This document shows, in pieces, positions 1 to 10,698 of a stretch of 64,000 nt of DNA. Every line of letters starts with the position of its first letter. Positions within the stretch are counted from its first letter, which is position 1. Both the position numbers and the translations under genes were made by a program. The DNA comes from Endomychus coccineus (lineage: Eukaryota > Arthropoda > Insecta > Coleoptera > Endomychidae): NCBI GenBank assembly GCA_958510875.1, contig OY294069.1:177178868-177242867 (forward strand), read 5' to 3'. Under the pieces are notes generated by a model that saw nothing but the letters and a program-made list of their open reading frames with translations, made no database searches and was not told the DNA's origin.

Positions 1-440
1 TGTGCGAGTTGCGATTGGACAAGATCATCGTTTGACTGTGAGGGAACTAGAAGATGACCTTGGAATACCAAAAAGTACTGTTTGACGAATTTTAACCGAT
101 ATTTTGGGAATGACTCGTGTGTGTGTGCAAAATTCATCTCAAAACTGCTCACAGAATCTTCGATTAGAAATTGCTTAGAACAATCTGGAAATGATCAATA
201 TTGATGAAAATGTTCTCAAAAAGGTTATTACTGGTAATGAATCCTGAAAATGCCGCTTGGAGGACATCGATTCAACGACAAAAAGACTGTTGAAACTAAT
301 GCGACGAATGCACGAAAGGCGATTTCAAAAACTGACTTTCAAAACTGCTTTAGTGGAAGCATTGATATGAGCGTTCAATCAAATGGGGTCTACTTTGAAG
401 GATTCCACCAACCGCATGACGAAGAATAAGTCAAGCGTCG
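1..440 (+). pseudogene. Mariner transposase remnant (cut by window edge)
   Basis: Translated in pieces, this stretch gives a helix-turn-helix part (QDHRLTVRELEDDLGIPKST), then a segment resembling the ENLLKRVITGDE region (NVLKKVITGNES), then a C-terminal CxQSNGxYFEG-type end near 370-400. This order is the one known for mariner transposases. Stops and frame changes interrupt it and much of the catalytic core is unreadable. The 5' part lies outside the window. It is a dead DNA transposon copy; the exact mariner subfamily cannot be told. Confidence 0.7.
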
Positions 441-2039
441 ACAAGTCGAAAATTGTAATGCGTTCTAGTTGAAGATGGTACATCATAAATGTCACATGAG
501 ATTTTAGATTGTGGTGCCATTTATTTTATTTATTATTTTTGATTATAGTAAACTGGCGTAATAACGAAAGTTTAAGGTGAGCATAATATGGGTTCGTTAA
601 AAACTTGCATTTTGCATTTGTCTATATACCTCTCGAACCTCTTCATAATTTAGCATTGCTGGTTCGAGGTACAAATGGAGAAATTCAAGTCGGCGAGATT
701 TAAAACTGATAGTCTGTGGACTCGTTTAAGGTATAAGAAAGATTATAGAAAGTTAGTTGAATGTAGTGCGAGGGATTAGAATCATCTTCGAATAGTTGAA
801 CGTGAATTTCGTTCTCTACGGTCTAGAATAGTTCGTTCATGGGATTATTGTTTGCAATTGTAAATCTGAAAATATCCATTTATTTAGGACAACGGAAAAG
901 TAAACATTGGTTAACATTTCTGTTTGTTCAGCTTGTTTCGGATTATTAGATTGTGTGTTGTGTGCCCACTCACAAAATTATTCACGACCATGTTGAGTAG
1001 TTTCTTTTTTCGAAGTTTGGCAAATAACACAGGGGTAGGGCTACGATGAAATCATTAAGTGAAATGTTCGCTTCATATGCAAACGAAGCCGATACAATTG
1101 TGATTTCCCCTTTCATCACCTCTCGTTTCATCACCAACGCAAATTTTACCTGTTTTTCTCCCGTTTGGCACCTACAGAAAATATTTACATTAAACGTTCC
1201 CGTTTCATCACCTATAAACATGAAAATAACTTATATAGACAGACAAGGGCTCATTAGGTTTATTATGGCCTTTCAAACATCAATATCTAGATCTCACTTT
1301 TCCACACAAGAAAAGAGCATATACGGATTGTCAAATTATCCAATCTGAGAAAGGGAGGCCGGTTATTTTGTACCTATGATATGAATTTAGTCAAAAAAAG
1401 ATCTATATAGTTTATTCACGCTAAGAATGATGTGACGTCATGGATCAAGGTCAGTTATTGTTGTCAGATTGGGCAGGTTTTCAATGTTTTTGGAAACAAC
1501 TAACGATCTGATTCAATAAACTGTTTACAAACAAAATTAAGGGTTCTTTACTTATTCTATGAAATAAGATGAAACTATTTATAATCTTGAATGTAATCAA
1601 AGCTGTTGGTAATTACCAAAATAAAGTAAGTAGGTACCTAACATACATAATATTTCTACTTCCACCTGAAAGATTCAGATGAAGATATGGACAATTTACT
1701 TTCAACTTCAAGTCAATATTATTAATCCATACTGCAATATTAATGTATTATTATTCATAGAAAGAAACACTCGAAATATCCGATTATCAAAACATTCAAA
1801 TAAATGCACGATTTTGAAATATATTTTCAATTATCTCAGTAACACTAATATAGTAGGATGAATTTCACCAAATATTAGAGTTAGAATCCATTTCTGGAAC
1901 CATACAAGTTGAAGGATTATCTTGGATCATGTGGAACTGTTCTTCATTTTCTGTGGCAGACTTATCTGAATGATATTGATTTGGGTAAATTTTATTGAAC
2001 ATACTATAGAATGAAGACATTTTTTTTGGCCCCGGATTT
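441..2039. other. AT-rich stretch without recognised gene
   Basis: Only short open frames occur, with no family signature that I recognise on either strand. No clear repeat boundary is seen. Confidence 0.5.
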
Positions 2040-3490
2040 TTACCGACTAGAACCCCTCGCCCGTGAGGTTGGTTCTCCTTGCCAGAGGAGGCCCCACTAG
2101 CACTGCGGTCATTACTGTCCTGGTGAGTCCACACATATTGCTATCTCCTCATCAGTTCGGTGTATTCTATGAAATTCAAGAGCCTGTTGCATGTGGCGTG
2201 TCAGGTCAGAAATGCAAAAGGATTCCGTATTTCTTGTTTGCTGAACTTCAATAGATTTTTCACTCGTTGCTGCTGGAGATCTTTCATTAGTCGCTTGGAA
2301 TGCGACATACGGGGTAGCTCCCTACAATAGGCACGATGCTCTACCTTGAGCCATTTTTGGATTACAGATTTCGCTGTGGCATGAGAAATGCCACAGGTTG
2401 AATCTTGTCCGATCAGGGGTTGTTCCTCCCCCACTTTAGCAAGTTCGACGGCAGTTTCAGTCCCTTCGCATCTGGTTTCCTCAGACTCCCATGTGAGTTT
2501 CAGTCTTTTGGGGATCTTAACTAGTGCCGTTAGTTCCTTTACTCAATCGAGTACACATTGTGAGATGATTGTGTTTAACTCAGTGCTTTAAGCACTGTTA
2601 CATTGATCGCTACAATTGTGATTTGTCTATTCTTATATATTCTCTCCCTCATAATTCGAGCACATGTTGTAATTGCTAATATTTTGCTTGGAATTCTGGC
2701 GAAAGTGTCTCTAGGTTTAAGGAAATTATTTCTCCATGGTCCTTTGTTTCGACTATTTCAGCACCTGTACTTTTTCCGGTCTAGTTGTTTCGGCAAATCA
2801 TACGGAATCCTCTGGTATCATATGAGGATTCCCCCAGTGTTCTCCCGCCCATTCAAGATTTGAATTGTGAACGGTACGGAAGTGCTGTGAACCTTGATCC
2901 TGTCGGATCTCATCACCAATGGCCCTGGTGATCCAAACAATCGAAGAATGATCCTGCCTTTCCTTGTCCAATAAGATCAAAGTATGACCAGGAGCTTTCC
3001 ATTTGGTTGTTCCTCTCTGGTGATGGTGACCTTCCAGGTAGATGTGTCCAGGTTGTTTTGAATACTTATTATGTGTAGTGTTTTTATCGTGATTATGATC
3101 TGCAGAATCAAGACGATTGCACGTCGTGGTTTTGGGAGTTGGTTCGCCTCTACAAGGAGTAGGCTTAACACACCCCCCCAGGGTTTGGGCACAGCCACCA
3201 CACCCGATGACCATTCCTTGGTGGGATCTTCCAGACAGGTGATAAGGCGGTCTCTTCTTTTTGCAGTTTGATGCTTCGGGATCTTTAGTGGCAATGGCAA
3301 TGGCCATTTTGATGCCGACCACAAGTTCCTGGAAGCACTTGCGGGCGTTCCTGCTTGTACAACGGCCTCGTCACGTCTCCTCTTTGGCTGCGGTTTTGTA
3401 TTTGGCGTGCTCCCGTCAGATCGGTGTCGGTTTTGCGTCCCAAAATCACTATTTTTCCATACATACCCCTTATGAAATTTGGGAAAATGC
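2040..3490 (-). pseudogene. LINE remnant: RNase H and C-terminal part, with ORF1-like upstream piece
   Basis: Read on the minus strand, 2040-2430 gives GISHATAKSVIQKW followed by a KNLLKFSKQEIR-type segment, the arrangement found after the RNase H domain in LINEs of the R1/I/LOA type. 2430-2720 matches, in translated and nucleotide form, the RNase H part of the plus-strand copy at about 35.9-36.4 kb. 2870-3490 encodes a proline- and lysine-rich stretch that may derive from ORF1 (gag-like); no zinc knuckle is visible. The join of ORF1-like and RNase H sequence without a reverse transcriptase implies an internal deletion. Several stops and frameshifts make it non-functional. Confidence 0.6.
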
Positions 3491-4115
3491 AAACATTTCG
3501 AAAGACGTATGTAACTGATGGAAATAGTTCTATGGGATCTCAGAAAGTTGTGGATATCAATTCCGGGTATATTAATAATGATAAAAGTGATTTTATATCG
3601 AGCTTATTTAAGAGATGCCCGAATTTCAGGGTTTCGGAACGCTGTAACATGTCGCTTTAGCTTCTGAGGTGGAAACTAATGGTAGAATCGAATTTCTCAT
3701 CCTTGAAAGTGTATTAGGACGCCGTTATATCGGAATCGATGAGATCGACCAAATTCACTATTTTTCCACCCTTATGAAATTTGGGAAAATGCGAAATTTT
3801 CAGAAGGTCCATGTAACTGATGGTACTTGTTGTATGGGATCTCAGAAGATTGTTGATACCTATTTCGGGTGAATTAATCATGTTAAAAGTGATTTTTGTA
3901 TTGTATTTATCTAAGGGATGGCCGAATTTCAGGATTTCGGAACGCTGTAACATGTTGCGTTAGCGTCTGATGTGAACACTAATGGTAGAATCGATTTTCT
4001 CATCAATGAGAATGTATTATGACTTCATTACATAGAAAATGCAAAAACATGTAACTGATGGAACTTGTTCTATGGGATCTCAGAAGGTTGTGTATACCAC
4101 TTTCGGGAACACCAA
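3441..4115. repeat. Tandem repeat of about 300 bp, about 2.2 units
   Basis: The block starting near 3441 (ACTATTTTTCC ... GAAATTTGGGAAAATGC ... GTAACTGATGG ... TATGGGATCTCAGAA ... GGAACGCTGTAACATG) recurs from about 3751, and part of it again from about 4045. The period is near 300-310 bp for the first step and shorter for the last, through deletion. The units are diverged, as in an old satellite-like array. It starts directly beyond the ORF1-like end of the neighbouring LINE, so it may be part of that element's 5' region. Confidence 0.75.
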
Positions 4116-5440
4116 TAAGTCATGATCTACGATATAAATCGTAGATAAAAATAAAATAAAATAAAATCGTGAAAAGTTAGATTACTTTTCTATAATAGAT
4201 GCTGTTCTTCAAGAATTATAGACAGTTCCGAAGATGTTTTGGTTCATATAAACAAGTAATTGAATAGTAGTAGTTGCTATTTCTAGATAGATTAAGAAAT
4301 CAGCCAAGGTAAAATGCATCCTCAGCAGAGCAACTAAGAAAACCTATTTCTGTAATGCTTGTTGCCTGTCTAGACACAACATTCTAATAATTATTATATA
4401 ATTTCTACGGATTCATTCATAGAGTATACCATTGTCTACAATATAGAGATTGTACATAACGATGGCAGAAACCATACAAACAGTTAATGATAGTTGAAGT
4501 TGCATACCGCTGGAGATGATTGGTTACATATCATAATATTCTAATTACCACCAGGCAGATCCGTAACTAGGAAATTTATGTCTGGATAGAATTATTAATA
4601 TTAGTTTTATCATACCTAAAGTATGGGGAACATAAGAAATATTAACTAATAAAATACTAAGAATAGATTACCACAAAATAAGGACAAATTTAATGAAGCA
4701 ATTATTCTCAGGAATAATAACATAATACATAATTTTTATTTTAGCTGCGTTAAATAAAATAGAATATAGTTTCTACTTATTTTAACAAAAAATGAAAGTG
4801 AATCAAAAGTTACTAAAAAAAACAAATATAGGTTATAGGTGTTATTGCATAATAAATAATCGATAGAGACTTGAGTAATTTCTTCTCCTTTTTGTCTGTA
4901 AATCGTCTAATTACTTTAGCCATTTCCTCCGAACAACAATATCCTTTGATCGAAAATAATTTCAATGTGTATCAAATCCAATGCATTTAAACGATCTGAT
5001 ATTCTGGATCTAATCCACGTATATAATCGTCTGAAACTCGATAAACACCTTTCGGGACTGGCAACGTTAGAGTACAAAGAATTAAATAAAAGTATAAATT
5101 ACTGGACATATGTTTCCAAACCGTTAGCAGGTAGGTCTTTATCTACAGAGTTTTTGTAAGCGCTCCATTTCATCTTCAAAATATTAAATTCTCCTATCAA
5201 TTAGTCCAAAACAGTTTTTGGATCTGTCAAAATTTCTGTTCTAGTTGATTTCATTACATGTATTGGCAAACAAATATTTAAGCTAAATAGATTGCTTGTT
5301 TCCACCGAAAATCTATTTTTGAGATCACTATAATCCAATCCAGCGGTAGTGAAATTCTGTAATAGACTTGAGGATAAGTTAGGATTGGCACGATTTTTCA
5401 TTTTAATGGTAAGTCTAGGCAGATTTAATTCAACATCAAC
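4116..5440. other. AT-rich stretch without recognised gene
   Basis: Short open frames only; no domain or repeat edge recognised. Confidence 0.5.
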
Positions 5441-5449
5441 TTATTTCAA

Positions 5450-6060
5450 TACATTTTTAGTTTTTATCTCCGTTCTGGATATAATCCAAGAGCTTCAGCG
5501 TATTATGTTTAGGAAACGAACTCCAAACATGGGAGCAGTACTCCAGGACAGCTCGAATATGTACCTTATAGATTATAAGGAGATACTGGGATGTAAAGTA
5601 GCTCTTGGTGAAGGGGTTTTCGCAATGGACCTCACATGTTCGTCCCATGAGAGGTTGCTGTCGGTGGTGATTCCGAGCATGGCTATGGTTCGATAGAAAT
5701 GGAGTCTATTGGGAAGAAGTTAGGCAAGTCTTGAGCCTGTCAGTGAAGGGGTGACTATCTTGAGCTGGTCTATACAACCTACTTGGATTCTATCGTGGTG
5801 GAATAACAGACGAGATTCCTAATTCACACCTACTATGGAAATTTATGTAGAAAAGGGAGAGGTCGATGAATCCGTAAGTTTGACCACATTAACCAGACGA
5901 ATAGCTTCCAAGAGTTTCAGCCTTTGTTTGGGAACCAAACTCTAAGCATACGAACAGAACTTGAGGACAGGTCGAATTTGTGCTTTGTAGATTATGAGGA
6001 GCTGCTGGGATGTGAAGTAGCTCTTGAATGGAGCTCACATGGTAGTAGTCGGCATCCTAG
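5450..6060 (-). pseudogene. LINE reverse transcriptase C-terminal scraps, partly duplicated
   Basis: On the minus strand 5457-5648 encodes VHIRAVLEYCSHVWSS followed by LKLLDYIQN. This is the thumb/connection motif seen after the RT domain of Jockey/CR1-type LINEs (usually xxRPxLEYCSxVW...LDxxQ). The segment at about 5515-5640 is repeated in diverged form at about 5945-6050, sharing the stretch for the same motif. Neither piece carries a catalytic core. They are broken 3' parts of one LINE or two related LINEs. Confidence 0.6.
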
Positions 6061-6152
6061 CAATCTGAATAGGATGTTTTTTTAGTTAACAAAGGTTGAC
6101 ATTTTCCAAATAACCTTATCTTTGGACAACAACATTTAAAATAATTATCGAA

Positions 6153-6520
6153 ATGGCTGATGGAAACGACTTGGAAGATATCTTAAATGCAGCTCGGGAA
6201 GCTTCTTCTAGTTTACTTCACTCACCGGTTAAATCCAAGGAGAGGTACGAGGTACGAGAAAGTATCTTATATGTTCTGCGAGTAGAGAAACACCAAGATA
6301 TTTGAAGGAATTGATGAACATTTAATGCTGGCTTATTTTATATGGTTAAAGTGTTGTACATAGCTACTAATTTTATTATATGTTTCAGACCAAAGTCCTT
6401 AAATCTTCAAGTTTATGGGCTACATACTCTGATCAAAAGTACGATACAAATCGATGAAAGAATGGATACTTCACAATATTCAATTCTTTCGCAAGAACTT
6501 CTTTGTTAATGAGCAGTAGT
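6153..6520 (+). pseudogene. Tyrosine-recombinase-type (Crypton-like) N-terminal fragment
   Basis: The ATG at 6153 opens a frame with the segment KSKERYEVRESI. It is followed in other frames by DEHLMLAYFIWL and, after a TTTCAG that looks like a splice acceptor, LKSSSLWATYSDQKYDT. This order (KSxxRYExxY, LxAYFxxL, SSLWxxYSxxK) is typical of the core-binding domain of the tyrosine-recombinase genes common as transposons in arthropods. The catalytic RHRY half is absent. The fragment is broken by frame changes, so it is a relic. Assignment rests on motif order only. Confidence 0.5.
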
Positions 6521-6639
6521 TTGATTTGAATTCTCAGTGGGATATCTACTTTCCGGCAGATTGTGTTGGAACTTCTAGGTTCGCCAAAGACTGTTAGGGT
6601 GTTTTATTATATCACTTTCGAAGACGGTTCATCAGTGAT

Positions 6640-6712
6640 TTCACGTGTGCCTCGTCTCACTGACGAGCCTATGAGAAAGGCGAAACAGTTGCCTGAGACT
6701 GTAGAGCGTGTT
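6640..6712 (+). ncRNA. Hammerhead-ribozyme-like motif, copy A
   Basis: CTGACGA (6660-6666) is followed by a GCC/GGC stem II (6667-6669 with 6679-6681), GAA (6682-6684), and a five-pair stem III ACAGT/ACTGT (6685-6689 with 6698-6702), then A6703. That matches the hammerhead core order CUGANGA, stem II, GAA, stem III ending in U16.1, then H17. A continuous stem I next to the core is not evident. The surrounding sequence recurs at 26.05 kb. It may be a relic of a ribozyme-bearing retroelement. Confidence 0.45.
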
Positions 6713-6719
6713 TGACCAC

Positions 6720-7795
6720 TGTTCAACCTGGGGAACTTGTAACTACAAAAACTCGAATGTTATACATCAGTTCTATTTCAATATGAGTATCATGTTCACG
6801 TCTTTGTCAGGTTATGTAGTTCCCGTTAGTGCATTATTTGATTACGCATTTGAATGCGTTAACAATGCAACGTTTGAATAACATTCCTAATGAATAGGAC
6901 GTCTAAGTCGGTGTGCGCTATATTATAATAAGTATTTTCATTCATGGGTGATGAAAGTTCAAACATATAATAGTAGTATGATGATACTCCTACTACCTAT
7001 ATGCGCAGTCCACGAGCAATTTTAAAGGTTTTATTTTACAATTAGAAATAAAATTACTGAGGCAATCAAATAATCAAATAGAACATACAAAATTAATCAT
7101 ATGTAATGTTGTTGGTCGCATTGGAAAGTCGCTTATTTGAAACTGTAATACTTATCTTTTGTTTCTAGCTAATAAAACAGATAAGTACATGACACCAGTC
7201 GTCGTGTATTCCTTCTACACGCACGAAGAATTCAAATCGTTTGAATGGAACAACCAAGACATGACAATTACGTGACGAGCATGAAATTGAGAGCTAACAA
7301 ATACAAAATGAACCTTCCAGCTAAATCGTATTTTCATTCGTTATATGGCATGATTATTATGCCGCACTCTGATCTAATCGAGATCTGTGTTTGTCCACGT
7401 TTCAAAGGAAATAGCCCAGTCACTGTGAAGATGCCAAGCACAATGATTGATTAACAGTAGAGTCGATATTGTCGGAACATCCGAAAATAGTGAAAATTAT
7501 CTTATAATACATGTATATGAATGCATCGGATATCCGAATTGCCCGAAGATGTGGGAAAACGCCCAGGTAGTGTTTATTAAGAAAGCACTGGAATGATAAA
7601 AATTGATTATGGACCACAGTTTTATTAAGTAAATAAAATTTACACAAATGTCATCTACACATGTAACAAATAACTAGTATGGCATACTAGTCATAACGTG
7701 AAATTATATATTACTTTAATAATTTTCAATCAGCTTTTCCATTTTTACACAAAGATTGATACAAATTAGATTTGTAAATTTGTTCACCATGTCGT
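6720..7795. other. AT-rich stretch without recognised gene
   Basis: No domain, repeat edge or RNA gene recognised on either strand. Confidence 0.5.
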
Positions 7796-7799
7796 AGCT

Positions 7800-8300
7800 G
7801 TTTTTTTTATACCGGATGGGCTAATCAAAACGAAACACGGCCGATATCTCATATACCGTTCGTTTGAAAAAAAAATCGCTTGGATCCGTCGATTTTTATT
7901 TCCCGGGGGAAAAATTTTACCTATATCATCAATCTTGTAACTTTCACCTCCTCGTGGGGGTGAGCTTTAACCCCAAAATCTTGTATGGGAATAGGGGTCG
8001 AGTGGTATCTTATTTTAAAGGTGATCGAATTCTCTGTTCAACGCATCTTAGTTTCACAAATTCGATGCAGCCGTTTTTGAGAAAATAATTGAAGAACAAT
8101 GAAAAAAAATATTGCTCGGTGATAAAATGTTGAGATCCGTTGATTTTTATAGCGGGAAAAAAGTTTTTTTCGCTTATTCACAACTCAGCCTCTCCAATCT
8201 CCCGCAGAGGTAAGCTTCAACCCTCAAATTATAATGGGATTGAAAGTCAGATGATACCACAATTCAAAGGTCATTAAAATGTATTTTCACGGCCTAACAA
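7800..8300. repeat. Two diverged units of a non-coding dispersed repeat
   Basis: The first unit (about 7800-8090) carries GGATCCGTCGATTTTTATT, GGGTGAGCTTTAACCCC and a GTGGTATCTTATTTTAAAGG block. The second (about 8120-8290) carries the same landmarks in order in diverged form (AGATCCGTTGATTTTTAT, AGGTAAGCTTCAACCCTC, GATACCACAATTCAAAGG). There is no coding potential. This looks like a non-autonomous dispersed repeat; the class is not known to me. Confidence 0.55.
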
Positions 8301-8429
8301 TTTTTAAGAATTAAGTAGGTAGTTAAGTTAGTTAATAAGTCAACACTGATAAGACATTTGTATCGATTTTTACATTAATTTCATGTAATAACATTGTTTT
8401 TCTGGAAAAAATTATTCTTGTTGATCATA

Positions 8430-8612
8430 CCTTCACGGTGGTATGGTTTGTCACTGATCCTGTCTCCCTGAATTTTGCTACCAGCTCAATTATGAATTTT
8501 CGGTTAATATGTTTATCTGGATTTATTTCATTGAATACCTGTGCTGCAATATTAGCACATCTACCATTTTCATAATACAGTTCAATCAGCAATACTCTTT
8601 TTCCGCAATTGA
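8430..8612 (-). pseudogene. DUF4817-type HTH fragment of a mariner-like transposase
   Basis: The minus strand encodes LLIELYYENGRCANIAAQVF, followed by a segment ending in FRETGSVTNH. This follows the N-terminal HTH found in many insect mariner-like transposases (a YxxxxxNxxxAAxxFxxxxP...ExxRETGSV pattern). Only this domain remains; no DDE core is seen nearby. The mariner-like element at 43.7 kb has a related N-terminus. Confidence 0.6.
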
Positions 8613-9114
8613 ATAAACCATCTTAGATTAAAATAAAGTTTAGTCACAGACAAAACTCTGCTACATACTAAATTGAAATGAATTAAATGTTAATACTCGG
8701 AACTTCTATGGAACTGCAAAATTTATTAATTCTATACAAAAACAGAATTCCACATCAGATAAAATGAAGTACTTTTTTCTTGGAACGATAAAATTAGACT
8801 TTACATTACCTGTTGTCAGTGGTGAATGGATGGAGGAACGTAGAAAACATTTCCTTATTAAAATAAATAATAAAGTCAAATTAATGTTAATAAATTATGT
8901 TGAACTTGCTGACCATTAAAATATGGTATCACACGAATTTTAATCCCATTTCAATTTAAGGATTGAAGCTCAGTCCTGCGGGGTGTTGAAGTGACAATAA
9001 ATATGCACAAAAGACTTCTTCTCTGAGATAAAAAAATTTTCAGACTGATATGCCATTCAGTTCGGTTTTGACACCCATCGAAAGCAAGGAACCTTGAACA
9101 TTCTTGTGAACATG
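8613..9114. other. No recognised gene
   Basis: AT-rich flank between the transposase scrap and the Helentron 3' end; nothing recognised. Confidence 0.45.
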
Positions 9115-9381
9115 GAAAAAAAAAGTGTGGCACTCGGGGACTGCCGCGGTGAAGCTCTTGCATAGCATTTTTTCTCAACTTATGCAAATATAGTTATTTA
9201 TTTATTTTTAATTTATGCAGTATTTTTTTTTCTTTGATATTAATTCATGTTTTTTCTTTGATATTAATTCAAGTTACACTTTTTGAGCGTGGTGACCGAT
9301 AAGAAAACAAATTTTTTTGAATAAATGAGAAGTTAATATCGTTTAAAATATTTTAATTATCTTACAATACATGTAGGTTAT

Positions 9382-10305
9382 TTAGGAATTTGTTATCATT
9401 GAAACTATAGGTTTGTGGTAACTGAAATAAGAGACATAGGTTTGAGACTTGATATCCTCTAAATATCTGGAAAATACCGCGTCAATGGTGGCCCCATATT
9501 TTGTTGTGGATTCTTGTGGATCATTATTCATTTTCAAATTCAATTTTTCCGAAAGAAAAGTTGTCAACCGCTCTGATTTTTTATCAGCGAAGTTGATGTT
9601 GAAATCGCCAGCCAAGATAAATGGAAATTTATTACCATTTGTACCAAGTATTTTCGACCCTTCTTCAGTGTACTCCAGTAAAGTGCGATGAATAAAATGC
9701 TCTACCTCGTCCAATTTTGGATTCGGAGAAATGTAAATTGCTACCATGACTATGTGTAGGCCATTTCTAAGTTTGCATAAGCACGCACAAATATCTCCAA
9801 AAAATGAGCGCCTAACATTAACAACATCGCTAACGTGTGCAATATTTATTTCAATATTCGGAGTCATAATATTAGTTACAATATTATTATTTTGGTAAAT
9901 AGCTACCCCACCTTTTGGAACAGTATCTCGTTTGAATTGAACAATACAATTGAAATTAGGTATTTGAATCGGATTATCATGCGCCATGCAAGATTCGGTA
10001 AGAAGTAAATCATTTGTTTGTCTCGTAACTGAATCTTGTAAATCGTATTTGTGACTATTTAGACTTTGGCAATCGAAAGTCATTATTGAAATGCCATTTC
10101 TATTACTAAGGAAATCTAAGACACTTTGAGCTGTCGTCTGAACACTATATAAAGGCAGTCTTATGAATTCTTGCAACAAAGATACAGCCGATGCAGCTTG
10201 CCTTCGATTATTATAAAACTTGAATGTAGAATTATCGTTTTTTGTCGTGATATACAATTTTTCAATATTAGTCACCCGAGAGAGTGCAACATAAACGAGT
10301 TCCTG
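9382..10305 (-). CDS. Helitron C-terminal fragment: helicase motif VI plus endonuclease domain
   Basis: The frame is open from just after a TAA (next codon 10305) with no stop to 9382, about 307 codons. It begins with LVYVALSRVTNIEKLYIT, the helicase motif VI end of Helitron Rep-Helicases, followed by an endonuclease/exonuclease/phosphatase-like domain. Visible landmarks are LLLTESCMAHD, PKGGVAIYQNN, a VMVAIYISPN strand, the catalytic-type LAGDFNIN, ATIDAVFSR and SYHKPIV; the last normally reads SDHxPI, so an Asp is replaced here. Such endonuclease tails are known from Helentron-type Helitrons. There is no ATG at the start of the frame; the first codon of the TNIEK segment is GTG. The rest of the Rep-Helicase is missing, so this is a carried fragment. 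The intact frame is notable. Whether it is translated is unknown. Confidence 0.75.
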   Translation of the reverse strand, partial: QELVYVALSRVTNIEKLYITTKNDNSTFKFYNNRRQAASAVSLLQEFIRLPLYSVQTTAQSVLDFLSNRNGISIMTFDCQSLNSHKYDLQDSVTRQTNDLLLTESCMAHDNPIQIPNFNCIVQFKRDTVPKGGVAIYQNNNIVTNIMTPNIEINIAHVSDVVNVRRSFFGDICACLCKLRNGLHIVMVAIYISPNPKLDEVEHFIHRTLLEYTEEGSKILGTNGNKFPFILAGDFNINFADKKSERLTTFLSEKLNLKMNNDPQESTTKYGATIDAVFSRYLEDIKSQTYVSYFSYHKPIVSMITNS

Positions 10306-10309
10306 TTAT

Positions 10310-10395
10310 TTTTCGTTACGGAATTTCTTGATTCGGTCGCCGCGCTCAAAGCTCCCGATAAAAGCTATGTGCAATATATGCAATAGCTTAATAGA
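10310..10395 (-). repeat. Extra internal copy of the Helentron 5' end
   Basis: The minus strand here repeats the element's own 5' terminal sequence (AAGCTATTGCATAT..., GAGCGCGGCGACCGAATC, AAGAAATTCCGTAACG) directly before the motif VI frame. Copy 2 lacks it at the same place, so it is an insertion or a mosaic junction specific to this copy. Confidence 0.7.
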
Positions 10396-10690
10396 AACAG
10401 GTACTCTCAGGTCTCTGCTACGCGCGTCTAACGTATAAACTCTAACTGACGCGTAGCGAGCTCCTAGAGGTATATATCAAAATGATTTCGTTCGTAGCTA
10501 ATTACATAGGACGTCTGGAGTTCATGCAATTATGTTTTTAGATAATTCGAACCTTCTAATTTCGATAGGCCACGTGAAAATTTCGGAGTCTAAAGCGCTA
10601 GAGTGTTATAACATTCGTATAAAATAGCGAAATTTCTCACTTTTAGAAATTTCAAATTAATTAATTAATTTGACACATGTTAGGTGTTTA

Positions 10691-10698
10691 GGTCTTAC
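10691..10698. repeat. Target site duplication of the P-like element, left
   Basis: GGTCTTAC directly precedes the left terminal repeat; identical to the right copy. Confidence 0.8.

Noticed and set aside
982..1348. Overlapping frames of 79 and 100 codons
   Set aside because: No domain, no conserved motif and no supporting context on either strand.
10670..10690. ATTAATTAATTAATT palindromic run as a possible regulatory site
   Set aside because: It is part of the Helentron body (also near 21930) and is simple AT-rich sequence.
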